Of a stretch of 64,000 bases of DNA, positions 57,561-64,000 are shown one piece after another. Position 1 is the stretch's first letter, and each line of letters begins with the position of its first letter. Under the pieces are notes generated by a model that was not told where the DNA came from, made no database searches, and saw only the letters and a list, made by a program, of their open reading frames with translations. A program made the position numbers and the translations under genes. This DNA is from Euryodendron excelsum (lineage: Eukaryota; Streptophyta; Magnoliopsida; Ericales; Pentaphylacaceae), in the NCBI GenBank assembly GCA_033060915.1, contig CM065378.1, forward strand, positions 54,480,001 through 54,544,000, in the 5' to 3' direction.

Positions 57561-59083
57561 AATTATTTGAAAGCACGAATGCTTTTACATTGAAAGCATG
57601 TTTTCAAACCACGGTTCTAAATGTCACAGCACAATATGATCTTTCATTTTTTTTTTTTTTTTTTTTTTTTGCGCATTTGGAATTTGTAAAATGGACTCGT
57701 ATGAAATAAGAGGATCCAAATATGTATTTATATATATATATATATATATGGAGAGAGAAAGAGATCTAGATGCAGATGTAAGCCTAAGACAGGTATGCTA
57801 ATATGAGAAGAGTTAAACAACAGGTAAGGTGTGAGTGGATGGCTACAATCGTTATACAGGAAGGTAAGTGTACGATGAGAGAGGAACATAGGGTCAGAAA
57901 AGTTAGTATTTGAATTTAGTGCACTATATGAATGGATGTATACGTATAGAACAGCTGTAAGTAATAAATGCTTAGGCGATTATGGTGTGATTTGTGTGAT
58001 AGGTCCACCGAATGTGCACAAGAGTTACGTTAAAAGATTACAATGCAAGCTGACAATGTATAGAACATGTATCTACTACATAGGCCCTATATTATATATA
58101 TATATATATAGTGTTGCTATCTTTACTAAAATGCCATGATGAAAATGGATCATGAACTGCTTAGATGGATATCAAGGGAGAGCTAGGTAGCTTGCTTTGG
58201 TTCCAAACAGTTCCAAGTATGGAGTTGCAGCTGTCGCCGCCAAGAAGACAAACCTGTTGCTTCTGGCTGTCCTTAAACAAAAGAGGAGATCACAGTAGTG
58301 TGAAGAACAAGAGTAGTGATCGTGGGGTTTATGGATTAAACACGTACTATGGAGATTGGGGCATGGACGATGACATTCTTACAGACATGAGCTCATTTTC
58401 AGTGAAAAAACAGGAAAGAATGCTGAAGGAGGCTATGAAGAAGGAGGAGGAGGAGGACGGGAGAGCTTTTAAGAAGGCCAAGAAGGTGGTCAGATTTGTG
58501 AGGAAGAAGAAATCGGCTAAGTATTGATGAAGCAGATCAAGTGATAAACTTTTAACTGGAATAAAACTATATCATTTATACTTTTTGGTAACTATTATAT
58601 TATCTCATTTCATTTTTTTTTTTGTTTTTTGGGGGGAAATGATGGGCAAAAATAAATTCTGTTATTATCTTATTTTTCAATTTCAGATTACATCCATTAC
58701 TCAAAATGATAGATTCATTACATTTGGCTCTCAAGTTTGATTCCAATTTTATGTGGAAAGTGAAATGGAAAAATGGATATCTTCTAACAAATTAAAGCTG
58801 AAATTCAATTGCATTTTAAACTGAGAATTATTCCTGTACTGATGATGATGCCGATACCAAATACGGATATGCTGAAATTCATTTAATAAAATGCTACAAG
58901 AATTCATTCTTAACAAAGCAAAGTAGATTTTATTTTTATCTTTTAGATGATTATGTTTCAATAAATCATCATGACATGGGATATGCAAATGACTTGTTCA
59001 AATTATTTATATTTTTTAATTGTAGCACATAATGACATTAAAATTTTGAATTTTGAAGAAATAAAACCTGTAATTGGAGAGAT
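57560..59083 (+). repeat. Host duplication block, copy 2
   Basis: Matches 16780-18258 through the small gene and its flanks. It has a T24 run (57647-57670) and (TA)n tracts (about 57727-57749 and 58091-58112) that differ from copy 1. Inside the downstream flank, about 58790-58900 has no close match in copy 1. Confidence 0.8.
58219..58527 (+). CDS. Small plant protein with acidic stretch and basic tail (paralogue 2)
   Basis: 102 residues from ATG 58219 to TGA 58527, intact. An earlier in-frame ATG at 58165 would add MDIKGELGSLLWFQTVPS. Paralogue 1 has the same upstream codons but no ATG there, so 58219 is preferred. It shares LSPPRRQTCCF, LNKRGDHSSVKNKSSD, YYGDWGMDDDILTD, SFSVKKQER and KKAKKVVRFVRKKKSAKY with paralogue 1, with changes scattered as in two genes evolving in parallel. 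One Gln insertion after MEL and a shorter Glu run distinguish it. The family is not recognised and no function is proposed. Confidence 0.72.
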   Translation: MELQLSPPRRQTCCFWLSLNKRGDHSSVKNKSSDRGVYGLNTYYGDWGMDDDILTDMSSFSVKKQERMLKEAMKKEEEEDGRAFKKAKKVVRFVRKKKSAKY

Positions 59084-59325
59084 ATATAGACATCTTTTGG
59101 GATAGGAATTCTGTTGAAAATCCAGTTTATATATTTTTTTTTTTGTTTATTGTTCCTCTTCGCTTATCATGTATAGCATGTAAATGAAATCATCACTTTG
59201 CCAAGAGTGTGGAGGAGGTGAAGGTTATTGGTGTTGTTCACTCTTTTCTTGTTTCAAAGGAAAAATTACTTAATGTCAAGGGACACTTGCTGTTAAAACA
59301 GACATTAAATGCTCATTAAGACTCC

Positions 59326-59490
59326 GTCTGGTAGAGCTTAAATCTACCTTTTTTTATTTTGCTTTTTTTTTTGTTTATAAGAAAAAAAATTAGATTTTTT
59401 AAGCTTTTTTACTTTTATAAGCTAAGATAAAAAATAAAAAATAAAAAGGCAAGCCAAAAAAACTTTTAAAAAATTGTACCAAACTAGCCC
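59326..59490. mobile_element. Possible short MITE
   Basis: ACTCCGTCTGGTAGAGCTTA on the left and TTGTACCAAACTAGCCC on the right; the reverse complement of the right end, GGGCTAGTTTGGTA, resembles the left end. The interior is A and T runs with TTATAAG on both sides. Typical look of hAT-derived MITEs, but worn. Confidence 0.35.
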
Positions 59491-61395
59491 TAAATGCTAG
59501 TTAGTTCTATATTATTTATTATGACAACCAAGATACCATTTATTGATCACCAAATTTTATGATTGAATGAATTTCTTTCAGGTATCCACTATAAAACATT
59601 AAGCCTGCCAATGCTCTACAATTGACCAATGTTCTTAAGCCTGCCAATGTTCATGGTTCCATTGAAGCGATTAGAGGACTATCGAGCATCTTCAAAGGCT
59701 ATCTCTAACATAGCTAGTCAAAATATACTTAAAAACTTTATTCTTTATTTTAGCTTTAAAATATTCTCTAACAGTACTTTCTATTTTAGCTAGCCATTTC
59801 ATAAATTATTCTATTACCCCAATAAAAGAGAAAAAAAAAAATAGAAAAGAGAGAGAGAGATTTGTAAAATGATACTATTTAAAATTTAGGGAGGTATTTT
59901 TTACTTTCTATATTGGGAGAGTCGTATAGAGAGTTTGTTGAGGAGTTTTTTTTTGAGGTTTTGACTCTAGCGCCTATTCAAGGACGCGATTTTGAAGGTT
60001 GACATTGGAATTGGTCGTCCTGAAGAGTGAAGAAGATGCATTCTGATCTAACTCTTGAAGCTGCCGCCACTAAATCCATTCTAGCTAAGCATTAATGACT
60101 TGATTGAAGGGATATGTGGTGAATATATAGATGAAGGGACCATCCCTCAAGAGTGAAGATGCTTTCTGGAACTTTTGGAATCTATTCTGGCAAAAGTCTT
60201 AAATGACTTGATTCAAGGGATTCTGAACAGAGATGAAAAGATTATCCCATGCAGTAAATTGCTTCTATGGTAGAGACTAGAGAGTGTCTCAAGATTCCAA
60301 AGGTCATTAGCCTCAAGACAAAAGAATATATAGTGCCTTTAAACTGTTTGTCTGAAAGCACCAGTCAGTAATCTTCTTTGATGATGACACTGGTTGGAAC
60401 TGAGCCCTTCAATTTGTTCCTCCAAAGATCAAGATATGAACTCAAGTTCAGCAAGGGAAGGAAGGATCCATCCTTGGAAACAACTGATCTTTAAATATAT
60501 CTCCTGGGAATCTGCTGTGTGAGTCGCAAGAACTGAGTAGCAAAGACGTTACAGAGAAAAGAATTTTCCGGCAAATCCAGTGTTATGGAAGTGAGATTGT
60601 TCAATCAATCAAGGTAGAGATGAGTGAGGAACGAACATGTCAAAGAAAAGGATGAATTGCTCCTGCATGTTGTAAGATTGCAGTAAACCAAGCATAACAT
60701 CTAAAGATTGAGGTTATTGGTACCACCGAGGGAATTTGAGGCCATTTCCCACCTGTCATTGAGACAGTTACTCTTGACAAGTTTTCAGAGGTCTAGTCTT
60801 CAGGCTTAATAATATTTTAATTAAGCAGACAAGATATAATGACTATGAAGCAGCTTTGACGCCAAAAGATAACAATCCAGATGCAACATGACATCCAAAA
60901 AAGAGTTCAACAATCTACTAAATTCAACCTGCAATACCACCACTATAGGGCTGCAAGTTGTCCATGTAAGCAACACACTGCAAATACCAATCTACTAAAT
61001 TCAACGGTCCCTTGCACCATCAAACACAAGCAATATAAGATTATTGTTCTTTTCAAGAGGTGGAAGGTTTTAGGTCTAACTTAAACCACTAGAGACCCTC
61101 CTTGGAAAATACAGCAGACTCTGCCGGGTGTTCCAGGTGCCTAGACGCCACTAGATTCTATAACTCCATATTTACAAGCACGTCATATGATGAGATGTAA
61201 CAGGTCCTGCTTGCCACAAAACAGTTACCCATAGGAAAAATTGTTGAATAAGATCAAATGAGCAATTTGTTGCAATGTCAGGATTCCTGTATGCAAACAC
61301 ACTTGAACCCGATTGTCCTGCAATTTTTTTTTTACTTTTTTCTTCACTCCCGTGGCTTCTTTTTGTTTTCTACCCTTTTCTTTTGAACCATTTCA

Positions 61396-61472
61396 TGTTT
61401 TTATAATCCCCTTCCCAATAATGTTTTTATAATCCCCTTCCCAATAACGTTTTTATAGTCCCCTTCCCAATA
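61396..61472. repeat. 26-bp tandem repeat, three units
   Basis: TGTTTTTATAATCCCCTTCC plus CAATAA, repeated at 61396, 61422 and 61448 with one or two changes. Confidence 0.88.
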
Positions 61473-61761
61473 TTTTTCTGAACAGAGGCACACGCAATGA
61501 GAGAGTCTACCAGCTAACGAGAATCTCATCGAATAAATTTATTTTTCTTGAAGCTGTAAATGAGAATATCATCAAATAACATATTAAAGTATCTATAAAG
61601 CAAAATCAGAAGAGAAAATGCATCAAGCATTGAAACCTACAAAACAATTTTTCACCATTCTGATCCATAAAATTTCCCCCCAAGCAAATTATCAACTTGA
61701 TGCCTGAAAGTGATAGGAACAAGAAGAAATTGACAATCTGAGATATTTCATGATGAGGCCT

Positions 61762-61863
61762 CTAAAATTTCAACCCAGAGTGGATGGCCACTACTCCCCC
61801 AACAAGGTTTTCATATTCAACCATTTGAAATCCAGCATTTGCAATCATTGAAGCAAATATCTC
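61762..61863 (-). CDS. COQ5: COQ5, last exon
   Basis: 102 bp, 33 codons plus TAG. It reads EIFASMIANAGFQMVEYENL then VGGVVAIHSGLKF, the C-terminus of the UbiE/COQ5 methyltransferase family. The acceptor is GATTGCAG/GAG at 61864/61863. COQ5 is a mitochondrial, SAM-dependent C-methyltransferase that methylates 2-methoxy-6-polyprenyl-1,4-benzoquinol in ubiquinone synthesis. This end forms the last beta strands of the methyltransferase fold. It joins in phase 0 with the exon at 63457-63565. The final KF and the GGVVAIHS motif fit plant COQ5 as I know it. No poly(A) signal was looked for beyond 61761. Confidence 0.93.
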   Translation of the reverse strand, partial: EIFASMIANAGFQMVEYENLVGGVVAIHSGLKF

Positions 61864-63306
61864 CTGCAATCATCAACCATAGAGATTACAAAATGGGTAT
61901 ATTTAAAATAAGAGACAGAATAAAAGTGTAAAACTGAAAGAAGGCACTCATATTCATGATTTCTGTAATAATCAGTTAATGGTTGAATTGATGCCGGCCA
62001 GGCAGCCAGATTCTACCCGCGGGCACTGGGCTGTTTTTATTAGCACAGGCATTAATACCCATCCATATCATAGAAGGAAAAATTATACTTCAATAGGGCC
62101 CAAAGCTCCCAGGACCAAACAATAGCTTTGCCTTTCCTTTTTGCTTGCTTTTTTATTTCTTTTTCCTTTTTTTCTTTTTTCTTTGGTGTTGTCGATGTGG
62201 GTAGGGGGCTCACTGCGCAAGATAAGGCACTTGAGCCTCTAATATTAAGGTTGAGAGACCAACTAGGTACCACTTGCCCTATAAGGGAGGGGGATACCCA
62301 CAATACTCCAAGTGCAACCATCATGACATGGACTATGCCAGTAATAATGATTCCAAGAACACCTAGATGGACCAAAGCAAGCTTCAGCTAGTGTTGGTCT
62401 ATCCTAGGGCACAGCTCTAGCCGGAGAAGCACAAATCCAGATAGGACACGAATATGACACAACACCGAAAGACTGCATGAAAATTTTCAGAAAATTGGTC
62501 AAATAAATATATTTTGATATTTGGACAAATAAATATATTTTTATATACAGACAGCCGACACGGCAGAAACATAGCAACATACAAATATTTATCTATATAC
62601 ATAAATCCAGTAACAATTCATTTTTTTATATTACAAATATATTTACATTTTGTTATATCAAAACTATGAGAAATCATTTTTCACAATCTATATATTGAAA
62701 AGGAAGCATGAACAAAAAGTTTTAATATTTATTCTAAAAATTGCCTTGTTTTTCATATGTTTCTAAACAATAGACACCTTTGTTAACCAGAAGCCTATCC
62801 AGTTCTAAAAAGTTAAAAATACAATAGGACACATTGAGCACTTGTCTGACAAGTGTTGGGCACACAACACCTTCTTAAAAGTGTTGGTGCTTCGTAGGTG
62901 CAACCTGAAGTGGACATAATATAGACCTAACATTCCACACTTTGTAAACAACTCAATTGCTCTCAACACTAGACACGCATTCTCACACTCAGCAGCCCGA
63001 GCTTCACCCAGTTGCACCTATGCCCTGTAAGAATAATTCAATTTTCCAATAAATAAACACTTGTGGCTTGAAAAAATGAAACGTTCCCTCTTAACCCAAG
63101 TAGTTATCCAAAATTCTTAAGTTATTTGGAATTTTGTGCATTAGACTTGCTAATAAACAAAGTTGAAAACTTCTTTTTTAGGTGACACTATTTAATTTCT
63201 TCCTTTGCTCCTTTTTGTTTTCACTTGGTTTTTCTGAACATGGAAACTGGTAGGTGACACAGCTGCAAGCATGTAAAGAGAGGATCTGAAACTAATGCAA
63301 AAGTCC

Positions 63307-63350
<44 letters not shown>

Positions 63351-63456
63351 AAAACCAAAAAAAAACCCAACACGAAACAAAGCATAACCCAAAAATAAAA
63401 AATAAAAAATAATTGAAGATTCAAAAGTATTGATAAGGGAATCTGAGAATCATAAC
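61864..63456 (-). other. COQ5: COQ5 last intron, 1593 bp, with a poly-C tract
   Basis: The donor is CTCAG/GTTATG and the acceptor GATTGCAG/GAG. It is AT-rich, holds a 36-base C run (63308-63343) and a pyrimidine-rich block on the plus strand (62128-62190), and has no ORF of interest. A long last intron is compatible with a later insertion, but none is identified. Confidence 0.85.
63308..63343. repeat. 36-base poly-C homopolymer in the COQ5 intron
   Basis: Uninterrupted C on the plus strand, so G36 in the COQ5 pre-mRNA. Short glycine-run ORFs on the minus strand come from it. Confidence 0.9.
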
Positions 63457-63565
63457 CTGAGAGGGAAAGCGGCGAATACTCTCAACTAAGTATTGGTAAG
63501 ACTCCCGATCACCTGCAACTAATTCTCCAAGGGCTGGAATGACTGAGAATGAGTAGTAATCATAC
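63457..63565 (-). CDS. COQ5: COQ5, penultimate exon
   Basis: 109 bp. The first base G completes a Leu codon begun in the previous exon (TT/G), then 36 codons follow: [46 protein letters not shown] and [10 protein letters not shown] are hallmark blocks of the COQ5 family near the C-terminus. The acceptor is TTTCTGCAG/G and the donor CAG/GTTATG. Splicing to the last exon gives FPSQ-EIFASMI without frame change. Confidence 0.95.
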
Positions 63566-63933
63566 CTGCAGAAAGATATGCGACAGCCCAACATTAAGGC
63601 TAAAGCAAACTAAAGAGACTGGGAAAAAATGAAAACTGAATAAATAGCACTCTGGTCCAGTGCTCCAATAAGGACAACCTAGGAAACCCCTTACTTAAGA
63701 ATTACTTGAGAACCACTGAAATAAGGCTTGAATATGGCATTAATTGGATAAAATTCATGAGAAAAATCTTGAGAGGTCCTGAGTGTATAATAAATGTACT
63801 TAGGACCCAACAGAATATCATTTGTACAATGACAATGATACCAGTAAAAATAATTCTCTTTTGCCTAAAATTTAAAAAGCATATGACCTATCATCTTGTT
63901 CTGGCCAACAAATTAAGTGTTGAAGATACTCAC

Positions 63934-64000
63934 AACTGCTTAAAAGCTGGAACTTCTACATGGCTCAGTTCAAGGCAAAGGAATCTCCCTCCACGTTTAA
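63934..64000 (-). CDS. COQ5: COQ5, third-last exon (partial at window edge)
   Basis: On the minus strand it reads KRGGRFLCLELSHVEVPAFK then Q and the first two bases of Leu, ending at donor TT/GTGAGT. RGGRFLCLELS is the beta-5 region of this class I methyltransferase. It joins exactly to the next exon (KQ-L-YDYYSF) across a 368-bp intron (63566-63933). The rest of the gene, with the mitochondrial targeting peptide and SAM-binding motif I, lies to the right of the window. Confidence 0.94.

Larger units (their letters stand above)
59084..61761. other. Intergenic host DNA between the small gene and COQ5
   Basis: No recognisable gene. A possible short MITE at 59326-59490 and a 26-bp tandem repeat at 61396-61472 are the only structures seen. 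Short ORFs such as 60881-61084 show no family features. Confidence 0.5.

Noticed and set aside
62052..62391. ORFs with hydrophobic FFISFSFFSFFF and its complement
   Set aside because: They derive from a pyrimidine run inside the COQ5 intron.
63192..63424. Two minus-strand ORFs with glycine runs
   Set aside because: They result from the poly-C tract in the COQ5 intron.

Overview
The window is a repeat-rich stretch of a flowering-plant nuclear genome, probably a eudicot. It shows spliced plant exons, plant-type LTR retrotransposons (Athila-like, Copia, chromovirus-like, and a family with very long LTRs), many AT microsatellites and long non-coding gaps. I see no bacterial operons, rRNA, tRNA or CRISPR. 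The species cannot be named from the sequence.

Layout. 1-15640 is one Athila-like Ty3/gypsy element that starts upstream of the window: partial 5' LTR, PBS, broken gag, broken PR-RT-RH-IN, a small intact ORF with a zinc knuckle downstream of pol, and a complete 3' LTR. A 4.6 kb minus-strand long-LTR copy is lodged between gag and pol. 15641-18260 is host DNA with a 93-bp hairpin and a small intact gene. About 18290-35885 is a minus-strand Copia element whose 3' part has been split by three solo LTRs: a SIRE-like one (18437-20045) and two very long ones (20148-26220, and 27447-32165 with perfect ACATC target duplications). 35886-39100 is mostly unrecognised host DNA with a possible PMEI-like relic. 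39690-40590 is a minus-strand chromovirus-like fragment. 40643-47737 is a Copia-type element carrying only gag between two LTRs (TR-GAG-like), its 3' LTR split by a second SIRE-like solo LTR. 47940-50240 is remains of a different Athila-like element. 50241-55798 is a long-LTR fragment with a younger member of the same family inserted in it (51627-55659). A GC-rich coiled-coil ORF fragment follows (55799-56115).

Host genes. Two paralogous copies of a small basic-tailed plant protein (17538-17852 and 58219-58527) share coding and flanking sequence. They are about 40 kb apart, and nearly everything between them is transposon. At the right edge the last three exons of COQ5, the mitochondrial ubiquinone C-methyltransferase, read on the minus strand, with exact splice sites and a 36-base poly-C tract in the last intron.

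How it fits together. The locus looks like an old gene duplication filled by successive nested retrotransposon insertions, many reduced to solo LTRs. The most unusual material is the long-LTR family. It has 4-6 kb LTRs, no coding region anywhere in the window, internal arrays of short inverted repeats, a 1.2 kb internal duplication in one copy, and palindromes just upstream of the TATA box whose stem shape persists while the bases differ between copies. The zinc-knuckle ORF downstream of the Athila-like pol and the gag-only Copia element are also worth attention.
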